A stretch of DNA of 64,000 nt from Agelaius tricolor. Its lineage: Eukaryota > Chordata > Aves > Passeriformes > Icteridae. Location: contig JALJCS010000001.1 in assembly GCA_023055355.1 (NCBI GenBank), forward strand, positions 82,252,881 to 82,316,880, given 5' to 3'. The translations under genes were made by a program, and so were the position numbers. Below, in pieces: positions 44,586 through 55,428 of this stretch. The stretch's first letter is position 1; each line of letters begins with the position of its first letter. The notes under the pieces are model-generated. The model was not told the DNA's origin. It was given only the letters and a program-made list of their open reading frames with translations, and did no database searches.

Positions 44586-45050
44586 ATAGAGGGCTCCTTA
44601 TCTACCAGATGTGGTGAAAGATAGGGCTGCAACTCTGCAGTGTTTACAAGAGCCAAACCAGGGACCTGCAGATACTTGGAAGCATCAGAGTGTTAGGGTG
44701 GGTGAGCTGTGGAGAGCTCAGTGCAGACCTGGCCTCAGTCTAGGGGAAGAGGCTACACATTTCCTTGGCTGGCACCACATCACACATGACCAGTCTCCTC
44801 TGCAGGGAGAGGAAATGTTCTCATCATGTGCTTTTTTCCCTCTTCAGAAGATCTGCCTCTAAGAATTAATGCTGGAGGAAGTTTTTCCCTCTCTCATTCT
44901 AGACTCTATAGAATAAATATCATCTTTTAATCTTTCAGTTTTTATCCAATTATTTATAATCTTATTTTAATCCCTAATTTTTATTCCCAGGTTATTGTGA
45001 ATTAGAGGAATTTATAAATCTTTGGTGGGCAAGCAGATACTTATACCTAC
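44586..45050. other. unique DNA, no gene recognised
   Basis: An 83-codon plus-strand frame (44611-44862) has no known motif. Ordinary AT-rich text follows up to the microsatellite. Confidence 0.5.
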
Positions 45051-45157
45051 CCTTCCTTCCTTCCTTCCTTCCTTCCTTCCTTCCTTCCTTCCTTCCTTCC
45101 TTCCTTCCTTCCTTCCTTCCTTCCTTCCTTCCTCTTTCTTTCTCTCTCTCTCTCTCT
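45051..45157. repeat. long pure (CCTT)n microsatellite with (TC)n tail
   Basis: CCTT repeats without interruption from 45051 to 45133, about 20 copies, then CTTTCTTT and about eight TC units to 45157. The tract is all pyrimidine on the plus strand and can form triplex (H-) DNA. Its purity suggests recent expansion and high length polymorphism; the assembled length may be unreliable. Confidence 0.97.
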
Positions 45158-46545
45158 AAAAAGACATGCATATTCCTAGAATTGCTGTATCTGGGTAGAT
45201 ATAGACATTCTTATGCACACATATGCCTTTACAGATAGATGTGTGTGTGTGTTATAATAATCCTCGTTTTACATGCATAGATATCCAATCTGGGATTTTT
45301 CAGAAGTCAATTACTTGATGACATAAACCCAGAATATATGTGTCATATACAGCCCCTACATGTTTATATTTGAATGGTGCATACGGATGAAAACCATGTG
45401 AATGGAATCCTGTGTTTATATCATTAGCCTAGAGGATTTCTTAACATTTAAATGAAATACCAGTATATAATTCTCTTTGACTTTTTTGTACGATGCAGAC
45501 CTTGTAAAATGTAGCTCTCTAGATGTAATGCAACATTGCCCTGAAGATTTTGAACCCATTAGAAGAACACTATTTTTGTATAATACTCTTGCTGAATATA
45601 CTGAAGTTTGCAAACTGAGTATAAATCTGACAAAAATGCTTAATGCATGTTTGTATGCAAGCTCACCCAAGAGGTCACAACCTTCCATAAAAAATTCACC
45701 TTTCCATAAAAAATTTGTTTGGTTTTGATAATATTGAAGTTCAAATATATTTACTACTTTAAGGAGGTACTGACTTCCCACTAAATCTGAGCAGGTCCTA
45801 TTGTTAAGACTACCTTTGACAAATACAACAAGAAATATAAGGTCATTTCTATTAAAATGTGACAAGATATTCTAAACATAGCTCCCATATCAGACTCAGA
45901 ACTTAAATAAGTCCTACTTAAGAATTCATAATACAACAAGTAGTAGCAACAGTCTATGGCTACTCTTAAGGTTAATATAATGGTTTGAGTCAAAAATATA
46001 TCAGCTTTTGGGCCACTGAGAGTGTTTATTTGTGTTTGTGCCATATGGATTTAGAATAATCCTTTCTGACAAGATATAACAAATATAAGTGCTGAAAGTT
46101 ATTTTCCCCCATGTGGTGTCTACAGATCTTGCCCAAGAATGCCAGATGAAGCTTCGAAAAGTTACAAATGTGATATAGTGCATGACATTTAAGCTAAAAA
46201 CCTAAAAATTATATTAATTACTTCTGCTGTGTGAGAAAGAAATGGTGCAAGATGAGCCGATTTTTTTATGGTATACATATCTGTAAAAGAGGCACTTCCT
46301 TTGCTTTGGGTCTTCTCTGGGATCCTCCTTGTATGGGTGAATGCCACCAGGGAAGTAATATCACTACAGCAGACCCTTGGCTTTGAAAGTCAGAAAAATG
46401 TTCAAAGTGCTATGTAATATTTTTCAATATGATCTAAAGCAAGTTATTTCAACAAGTCTCTCTGTAGTCATATAAACCAGCTCTGTCTAATAACCTGCAG
46501 AAAGAGAGGTTTCTATTTATACAGTTTGTAAGGATGTGTGAGCTG
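45158..46545. other. unique AT-rich DNA, no gene recognised
   Basis: A 149-codon minus-strand frame (45416-45865) overlaps an 83-codon plus-strand frame and shows no motif; I treat both as chance. TTCCATAAAAAATT is directly repeated at 45683-45696 and 45702-45715. A (GT)6 tract lies at 45240-45252. Confidence 0.55.
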
Positions 46546-46618
46546 TGAAGGATTGCAACACAGATCAGGGAAAGGTCCAGTTAGCCCAATATACTGCATA
46601 CAGAAGTCAAAAGAAATA
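46546..46618 (+). repeat. ancient amniote interspersed repeat fragment
   Basis: GGATTGCAACACAGATCAGG, GAAAGGTCCAGTTAGCCCAA and TATACTGCATAC match, with decay, the pattern GGATTGCCACACTGGATCAG..GGTCCATCTAGCCCAGTATCCTG of an old sauropsid repeat, probably a CR1/L3-type 3' end. The family name is uncertain. A second copy in the same orientation lies at 63727. Confidence 0.5.
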
Positions 46619-49600
46619 GTATTTTAAAAGAGGAGGTCTAGACTGAATGTTAGTGCATCAGATTTTGAGTCAGCATCTTCAGGAACTAGAAGCTTGAACT
46701 AGAAGCTATATCTAGAGCTTCATTTAAGAAGTTTATGCAAAAACTCTCTTCTGTGACATTTTCTTGCCTTTTTGTCCTCTGTACTTTTGAACCCCGCAAC
46801 ATCATGTCACTGTGAGTACCATAACTCAGTACATTTGCTTTTCTTGCCTTTGTTTTCAGCCTGCCACCTGAGAATGCCTTAGTTTCTCTTACCACTGTTC
46901 TCCAGTCAAGTTCTTCACACCTTCAGGATTTTATTTAGCAATAATGTCTCCCAGTCACCTCTTTTCTACATCTACTAGCTTTTCCCCATACCAAAATCAC
47001 TGCATATTTTTAATCATATTGTTTGCTTTTCCAATTGCTCCAATATCCTTTGGAGAGAAGATGACTGGAAATACACACGGTGTGTGAGACATCGGCAAAA
47101 CACTGCATAATGATGATTTCTGTTTTCTTTTTCCTTACATGGTCAGGTTTGTGTTTGCCTTTTGACTACAGCCAAACACTGAGTCAGTGCTTTCAAAAGT
47201 TTATGCATCCCTGCCCTAGGTGAATTTATAGCACTCCTTGTACTTCTATAAGTGGGGTTATTCCCTTCTTCTGCATACAAGTGTGTATTCATCTGCTATT
47301 TTGTTATTTAACCAAGTGTAGTTTGATTTGATTTGTTTTGTTGTTTAACTGCAGCTATTTGCAATCAGGTTTATGTTTGACCCTTCCAAGTCAGTTTATA
47401 GAATTTACAGTTTTATTAGCTCCCTCTATGGTCTTTTCCACATCATTTACAAGTACATTGAATGGTGTAGATCACATCAAAGATGTGATTTCTGAACATG
47501 TAAAGCAAGTGTTCAAGGAGAATTTATCTCTTCTGTAATTTTTCTTCTCTATTGTAGCTCAAAAATGGAAAAGTCAAAGCTTTAGCAAGTCCATTGCTTT
47601 TTAAAAATGTAATCCTACAGAATATGAAAACAGTGCTTTGAAGTTCTAAATACCTAAAATATGGAAAAATGTGGTTATGCAGTGTATCTTTAGCCTGTTT
47701 CTGGGAAAAATAGCAAACTTTGAGACAACAGTCTCTGTTCATCGGGACACATTTATGGAATTAGTTACTGCAATATTTTTATGTGCATTATGTGTAATAG
47801 ATAAAGTTTACAGGCTTCATCTGCCAATCTGAGCTATCTAAATTTTGAACTTAGGTGGCAGTTTTCCTGCTCATATATAGTCACTTCAAACTTAGGTGTA
47901 TGTCCAAGCCCTGCACAGAGGTTCTGTCTTTATTTGGAGAAGACAAACACATCTAAAGGATGTTTTCAGCCCATTCTAAAACAGGTGTCCCAGAAAAGCA
48001 GGATGAGTCACCATCTGGAATAATGCTGCCTTATTTCATTGACTGCAGAGTGCACCTAAACAACTAGCTGGGCTAGTTGCTAACTTTTGAATTATTACAG
48101 ACAATTGAGATTAATTTTACCCCACATAATTAATTTAATCCCCATCATAGCTACAGACTGAATTTTTGCAAGCACAAGGAGCTATGTTGGTGGCTATTAG
48201 GTAAAAAGACATCTGCAGAATTTATTTTATCAGATAGAGACATTTCCTCTGAAAAGTTTTCCAACAAGTTTTGGATCCTAAAGACTCACATACATGGAAA
48301 AGTAAGCACACTTGACAACTTTTCCATGTAACTAGAAATGATGCCAGTTTAATTAGGCTGATGAATTCCATGTGGAAATTCTTACTTTAGAATTAGAAGG
48401 GATTTTTAGCTTCAACTATTTCCAGACAAACATTGCTGAAATTTAAAGAAACATAAAGAAAACACCCTTAAGCAAACATATCACCTTTTACAACTTATTG
48501 AATATGTTTGCTGATACAACTCGAACATTTGATTTATCATCTCTTTTAGACAGCCACTCTCACAAAAATAAGTGTAAAGGGACATAGAAGTGCAGCACTG
48601 TAAACAGGTACAAAAATTTAAGATTTTTTTTGTGAACTTGATAAAAAGTCTATGTTTTTGTTTTTTTTTTTTTCTCCTGTTAATCAGACTGCTTCACAAT
48701 GAAACATCACTTGTGAATTTTTGACTTTTGAATGACTGATTTAATCCTTATAGCAACTAACTTACAATCTTGGCACATTCCTTTTAACCCTCAGCAATAT
48801 GGAGTCTAAATTTTACCTCTGATTTTATAAATTTGTCTTCTCACTAGAAGTGGGAAGTAGTGGCAACTAATGTAGCAAGAAATGAGCCTGCCAATTTACT
48901 TGCTACTCTGTCATTAGGCTCTGGTACTCCAAATTATTTAGTGATATAAACATCTTCCTTTTCATGAGATGTATTTCAATGGCCAGATGCTGGGGAAAAG
49001 AATTAAGAGAAACAGAGAAAAGAGATGGATATCGCTACTGCTTCAAGCCTTTTGCTTTTGCAAGCAAACTTCCAGCAGTCTGTAGTATGTCAGTATGGAG
49101 TCAAAGTCAATTTTCCAATCTGCCCTTGCTATTTGTGTCAAAGATCAGTGCCAGCATACACATGTTTTTCAAACAGGCTCCTATATGTTAAATAAGGTAC
49201 TTCCAGGTTGCTGCTGATTGTTTTTCTTTCCTGTAGCTGCCTTTCATTTAATAATAATACTTAAAAAAAGAAAATCACCTACAAACCAAATATTTCACAT
49301 ACTAAAAAGCCAGAAATGCAGATACCTGCAAAATGGTAAAAATACCTGCTCCTGGCAGTGGAATAAGCTTTTCAAGGGGAGAGGATGTTGTCCAAGCTGG
49401 CAGTGGGTTTGGTCATGTGGGTGAAGGCAAAGACAGCAGCAGCAATTCCCATTTCACCTTTCTGTGCTCTCAGGGGCTACTTGCAGCCCTTGTAGGCATC
49501 TGAGAAGTTCAGGGCAATAGGCTTGGTCCAAAGACCAGACAAATTGTTTATTACCTGCAGCTGCAGAAGAAATCTTCAGGATCCCACCAGAATAGTCAGC

Positions 49601-50093
49601 ATCAAGGGTAAGCTACATATCACTTCTAAAACATTTGCAGATGATGCTCTGAGAGCTCAGAAAGAGAAAATCTTTACTTCCAGGGAAACCCCTCACTGCC
49701 TCTTCTTCTCCTGCTACAGCATCTGGCCAAGCTGGTACTGCAGAAACAAACCAGCTGGAGTGACTGCCGTCATAAATTGTTATGGATGCTGTGTTTGGCT
49801 GTTTGAGAAAAATCAATCTACATACATATTATTTCTCATGAAGTCAACTCATAAACAATAGGAGGGACTACCAGAATGATATAGATGTAGCCAGCTGGCC
49901 ATTTCTCTGGAAAATGTCAACTCTATAGCCTTGTATCTCCTTTATTACTCTCAAAGAGAGGATTCATACCTGTTAAAAGACAAGCCTATTAGCATGCAAG
50001 TGATCTGAGATGCCAATATAGCACCAGACACTCATGTGAGCAGTCTTCCCATGCACTAATGTACAAATTCCAGGTGGAAATGGATTCCAGAAA
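46619..50093. other. unique AT-rich DNA, no gene recognised
   Basis: The longest frame is 112 codons (49523-49861, plus) without known motif. A T12 run is at about 48661-48673. No recognisable repeats or CpG clusters. Confidence 0.55.
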
Positions 50094-50142
50094 GCTAAAT
50101 TCTGTCCTTGGTGCTTTGCAGGAATTATCTCCACTCAAGTAT
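50094..50142. repeat. fragment of ancient TTACACC-type repeat
   Basis: AGCTAAATTCTGTCCTTGGT followed by AGGAATTATCTCCACTCAAG parallels GGCCAAATTCTGCCCTTGGT..GTAACTCCCACTGAAG of the sauropsid repeat noted at 4931 and 9819. Short and decayed. Confidence 0.42.
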
Positions 50143-51935
50143 TCATTTGTTTAATACTTTCATTGGATAATGTGTCACTTCTCTGAATCATATTCCTTGT
50201 CTTCCATGTAACCTTCCCCTGTGTAAGCCAAATTCCTGACTCATCATTTGTTGTGGATGTAAAGCTCCATGTCTTAGCTGAAAAAACAGTATAGTTTCTT
50301 ATACTGAAGCATTAGCCTGCTTCCTGAGATTTACTGCTTGTCCAATGGCTACCAAGCATAGAAACTTTTAGTGCTGCATACGTCAGTCCTTTATTATTAT
50401 TTTATTTTATTTAGTTTGTCTACTTTCCTTCATAATGTCACCATCTTATTTGTGTCTTCCTTTAATTTACTGTTTTGAATCTGTCAGTAAAAATAATTTG
50501 CTTTCATCAAAGTCTCCTAAATATCCCGTGGATGAAGAAGATCTACTATTTTTCACTAATTTCTAAGCCACATAGGAAAGATGGTAAGAGTCCAGTGGCT
50601 TAAACTCCTTTCCACTCTATTTATTGTTAAGAAGTATCAATGACTACAAAGAAGGCCTGCAAGACTCATTTTGCCAATTATCAGCAGAGGCTGAGGAAGC
50701 CCTAATGGAAGACCAGGGATGGAATTTTTTAAAGGCAACAGAAGAGTATGGATGGAGAAAGTCTCTTGGGAGATTTTATGGCTTGAACATGATATTGATG
50801 GAATAGGAAAAAGAAAGCTGAGGATGACACTGAGCACAGTGATGGGGTAGAATGGGCAAAAGTAAAGCCCCTTACTTTCTTTTTATCTTTTCCTTCTACT
50901 CCCTGTGTTGTCTCTTACATCATCAAATAAATAAATATCAAAAATCTAAATTGAAGTAGTTGGAATTGGTGTAAAGGTATATAGAAAACTGGATGCTTTC
51001 CAGGGTTAAAAAATTTGGTTATGACAACAGCCAGTCAAAGCTCCAGGAACCAGAAAAACAGAGGCATCTGGTTTAAAACAAAGAAAAGTAATCAAGATAT
51101 TCCAATTTTAAAGCCTTGTATCTTTGTTTTACCTACAAGTAATAGTATTTTCTCTCTAATATTTTTATTAATTCAATCATATAATTGAAAAATGTAATTT
51201 TTTCCACACAAATTCAAATTCTCCCTCAGTTTAAGGAAAGAAGTCAATTTAAATACTGAAAGTTTATACAAAATACAAAATTCACCCTGAAAAGAGGAAA
51301 ACTACAGAAAGCTTCTAGGTGCTCCATTATTTTTAATAAATTTGACATGGAAAACACTCAGATAACAGTGTTTTGTACAACACTATAAAAATGAAAAAGG
51401 ATAATGGAAGAAAACAGAGAGAAGGGGGCTTATTACTTTCCCTTGCTACAGAAGCAAATGGGCATTCAATTAAAACTTTAAGGTGACATATCCAAAATTG
51501 ATGAAAGAATAGTTTCTCTTCTTGACAAGACACTCTTAAGACTAAGGCCTTGGGATATTTTCCATATCAGTCTGAAAACTGATTGAGAAAAAACCACATA
51601 AAAGATCTGCCTGAAGAGTGATTCATTCTGAGCATGAACAGCAAGAAATTACCATTATTACCACTTATGATTGTAGTGGAATCTGATGAAGTAAATACCC
51701 TAAGTGGTTGCCCACACTGTAGATCGGGAGGCATGGATAAGAGAATAATAACAAATACCAGATCTTTCCTGACATGCTCTTTTTTTAAAAATAGTAAAAG
51801 GAATGGAATTTTTTGTGGCTGACTCCCAAGTTAATTTGGAAAGCTTTGATTAGTGGATATAAAAATATTATTTTCCTAAGTAGGAAGAACATCAGTTGTT
51901 CAGCCTTAAGAGAAAATCACATTTTCTGTGCTTCT
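50143..51935. other. unique AT-rich DNA, no gene recognised
   Basis: Only frames of about 60-70 codons. ATTATTATTTTATTTTATTT near 50393-50412 is simple sequence. Nothing else is seen. Confidence 0.55.
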
Positions 51936-52235
51936 TTATCACTGTTATGTCAAAGTCCAAGCTTATTGGAAGCATTTCACTCCAACTGTTTACAATGAAC
52001 GAGACAGAATATGTGTATCTTGCAAAACTGTCGGTGAATTGCCATGGGTTCATTCTCAAAGAATCCATCAAACCATTAGGTATGGAGCAAAAATGCTGTC
52101 GACTGCTATCAGAGTTGGAGAAATATATCGAAGGGCAGAATTTTTGAATGGCAGAAGTTGTGCAGTACATAGTGTGACGGAAAGAAAATCAATATTTGCA
52201 TTCCCAGTAGCAGCCATGTGCACCTAGTTCCAGGG
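51936..52235. promoter_or_regulatory. stop-poor, CpG-retaining block of unknown nature
   Basis: Two plus-strand frames (51896-52147 and 51928-52227) and one minus-strand frame (51892-52170, 92 codons) are open together. CpGs persist in ATGAACGAGACAG, CTGTCGGTGAATTG, GCTGTCGACTGC and ATATCGAAGGGC. No frame has a motif I recognise, and there are no convincing splice sites. It may be a conserved non-coding element or an eroded coding fragment. Confidence 0.27.
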
Positions 52236-52529
52236 CTCCTAAGACGCAGCCCTTTCAACAGTTCCCAAACATCCTGATGCAATGAGTGCAGAAAAATCAG
52301 ACACTGTTCATAGAAATTCACCACTGGAAAAATGTCCCACAGGAGCCCTGTGGTGCATAGCCTCTCCCTACTTTCTTTCCCTCAAGGATTATATTTTGTT
52401 TACACAGACTGGGGACCAAAGAGGATTTTTATGCTCCCCTACTTTTAACTGTGTGGAAATTAGACAACTAATTTCATGCTTTGTGGTCAAAGGAGACCAG
52501 CATCACTAGAGCATAGTTTATCCCATCTG
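52236..52529. other. unique DNA, no gene recognised
   Basis: One 75-codon plus-strand frame (52282-52509) without motif, otherwise featureless. Confidence 0.5.
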
Positions 52530-52660
52530 TCTCTGACATATGTCTTTGGATGGGACAGATACCCTTTTGTAAGTCCTGTGTCTGCTCATTAATTATCGAG
52601 GGAGCCTCCAGGAGTAATTTAGGCTGGACGTATCACTTTTACAAGGTACAACTAGGTGAG
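52530..52660. promoter_or_regulatory. possible short conserved non-coding block
   Basis: GCTCATTAATTATCGAGGGA holds two overlapping TAAT cores and a CpG, followed by CAGGAGTAATTTAGGC and GGACGTATCAC. The motif density is high for about 100 bp, but conservation is untested. Confidence 0.3.
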
Positions 52661-53564
52661 ATGGATGGAACTCTAGCTTCAGTGATCAAGACACAGTTCC
52701 ATGTGCAAGCTTTCTATTAGTACCAAGATTTCTAGGAGTCCTTCTGTGCTGGCCAAGAGGGTGCACATTATGCGTATTCAGCCACTTTTGGTACCCATAG
52801 GCAAGAAGAGAAAAGACAGCTGAAAAAAGTATTCTGAAAGATTATAAATAAATCACAGTCCATAAAGTCAGATAAAGCTGAGCAAAGACAAACATTTTCA
52901 CAGAGGTACTAGAATGCTATTTAGTTTTCTAAAACTGCCAGATTACTGTGAGACTTTAAGAGTCTTGCTTTATATCTCTTTGTACCTTATGCAACTACGG
53001 ATTCACTATATTAACATTGTTCTGAATAAACTCATGAACATTTTTTCTATTAGGATATTTCCATATTTTTCCCCCTGGAAACAAATTTATGTATGGGCAA
53101 AGAGTTCATATTTTCTGATGAGGAGAGTGAAAATAAATCCCTGAAAATATTTCATAAAATTCCATAAGGAAGCTTCTTGATCTTTCTTTCTAACCTTGAC
53201 TCAGAATGACCTTTCTGTACTTCAGGAAATCTATTTGAACTTTAAAGAAGAGTGTTTGAAATATTATTTCCGAATGTCTGATGATTTTTGTTACAAGTGC
53301 ATTATTTGACAATTCTAAGCTGAAACGTAGGAATATGTGTTCAATGAGAAATCTATGCTCTTTGACTTGTCATTCCTGCTCAGAATTCAGAAAGCAATTG
53401 TAAAAGTGTCAGATGACTTCCTGCAACAGGGAAGATCCAATTTTAATACAGGGTGTCTTAGTATGTTACAGCATGCTTTAGAACCACTCTTTGTGATGAA
53501 GGCCTCATCACACTGCATGCTACAATAGGAGAAGACAGTCCCTACAAAGATGAATTATGTGTGA
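52661..53564. other. unique AT-rich DNA, no gene recognised
   Basis: Frames of 60-76 codons only. No repeat recognised. Confidence 0.55.
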
Positions 53565-53695
53565 GACAATCACTGGCTCCTCCCTGATTTAGAGATAGAA
53601 TGCAGGGGAAAACCTGTCTGCTCCAGGTCACACCAGAAATGTGTGGCGTACCTGGAGCAACACTCTGTTGCTTTAACCACAGGATCAGTTTTAGG
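53565..53695 (-). mobile_element. MIR-type CORE-SINE relic
   Basis: TCCAGGTCACACCAGAAATG, GTGTGGCGTACCTGGAGCAA and TGCTTTAACCACAGGATCAG follow the order of antisense MIR (CAAGGTCACACAGC.., GTGGCAGAGCTGGGA.., TGCTCTAACCACT..), with the B-box part partly lost. The tRNA-derived end is to the right, so the element is on the minus strand. Strongly decayed. Confidence 0.6.
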
Positions 53696-55400
53696 GTCAT
53701 GTTGAATATAAATAACAGTAGAATTTGGGCTTAAATGCTATTATTATGTTTTAAGTTGTTTGTTGTGCTTGTTTGCACAACCAGAAGTGGTTACTTTTAA
53801 GGAAGTCCAGTTCCTTGGATCACTGTTAGGAGAAACTTCTGAAACTCATGGTTAAATGCAAGATGCCAGATGAGGTAATTTCTAGATGCTTCCCACCACC
53901 TTATAAGTCTATAGAGGTATATACTTTCAGAAAGCTCAGGTTCATTTCTGGTAGTTCTCTGCTTACAAATAGTTTCCTGCTGATAACTTAGATACTCAGA
54001 CTCAGGATACAACAGGGTTTTTTGCCAACTCTGGCAGAGACATATCCACATATATGTGTATATGTTTGCAAATGAATTATATAGTTAGGGTTACGATTAC
54101 ATAGAGAGAGCTATATGCATACATATATGTACTTATCAAACATATTTTTCAGGTTCAATAATAGCCTAGGAAAGATCTCTAGCTAAATTTTTCCTATCAA
54201 AAAAAAAAAAAAATGGTACTTGGAAGTGCTGGGTATGGGAAACCACATCTTACTCAAAATCCAAAATGCTGACCTCACACCATTAGGGCATAACTTTTAC
54301 TTGGTTTCTGGCTGCTTTCAATGCAGATTTTAACTCTACCCCTCCTGACATCATGCTGGAACCTGACTAGTTTACTCAAAGCCAGGTTTCTCCTTCCTGA
54401 CTCACATTGTTACAGCTGGGTAAAACCCTTAACTTCAAACATATGCTGGAAACTCAAGATCATGTCTAAAGTTCACCACATGCTTATGCAGACCTTCAAG
54501 TAGGCCACCAAGAAATGTCTTAGTCTGTGTTTTTTTGCATTTTTAGATCTTTCTGGCTCTTAACAGACAGGATTGAGCAACTCACCAACAGTGAGGTAAG
54601 CTTTACCCGGGAGCAGAATATCCCACTCAGGTGAAATTTCAAAGGAATGCAGTATGTACATGACAAAGGTGTAAATTAATTGTACGTAAATACACTGGAA
54701 GAAGATTTATAGCAGCTGCTAGTATTGCAGTAGCAGCAGGATTTTTCTATGGGGTTTTGAAGGTCCCTTGGGATCCTAAACATGCCTCAGAAACCCACAT
54801 TTTGGCTGCACTGTAGTCTGCAGCCAGACAAGTCAGTGAAAACTTTCCCAGGTGTATTCACCCCATCTCAGCTGTACTTCTGGCTGTTCTGCAAGGCATT
54901 GCTGCAGAGAGCTCCCTGAACCAACTGCTAAAGAGTTCAACATTTGCCTTCATCCTTGTGTCATATTCAAACTGGTATTATGGCTCCCCTCACCTTTAGG
55001 AAGGTTAACACACTTGCAGGAAGCTTAGATTTAAAAAAAAAAAATTAGATTCAAAATCTATTCCCTAATGTATTTTGTGTTTTCAACTACTGTCCAAATT
55101 AATCCATACAATTTTCCTCTCAAGTGCAAATATGCTGTTAGCAACCCCACATGATTTTAACATCTGAGCTTTTGCATAAATGCATTAGCACAAATATTTA
55201 AACTGCATTTTCCTCCTCTCTTACATTTTTCTTCCCTCTAAATTTTTATTGGGCAAAACATGCAGACTTTCAGACTCCCATTAGAGAGGAGCCATGCAGC
55301 TAATCTTGTAATTACACTCAGAAGATAAAAAAAATGATGTGTGAGGGACAAAACTGTATTTTAAAAACAAAACTCAAAATTGTTTTGTCATTTAAAATAT
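53696..55400. other. unique AT-rich DNA, no gene recognised
   Basis: An 84-codon minus-strand frame (53797-54051) has no motif. TATATGTGTATATG near 54051-54064 and an A14 run near 54200 are simple sequence. Confidence 0.55.
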
Positions 55401-55428
55401 CCTTTTTTTTTTTTTTTTTTTTTTTTTG
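55401..55428. repeat. poly(T) tract
   Basis: An uninterrupted run of more than 20 T follows ATATCC. No retrotransposed gene copy is recognisable on either side, so it is best called simple sequence. Confidence 0.88.

Noticed and set aside
45416..45865. 149-codon minus-strand open frame
   Set aside because: It overlaps an opposed 83-codon frame, lies in AT-rich text and shows no motif.
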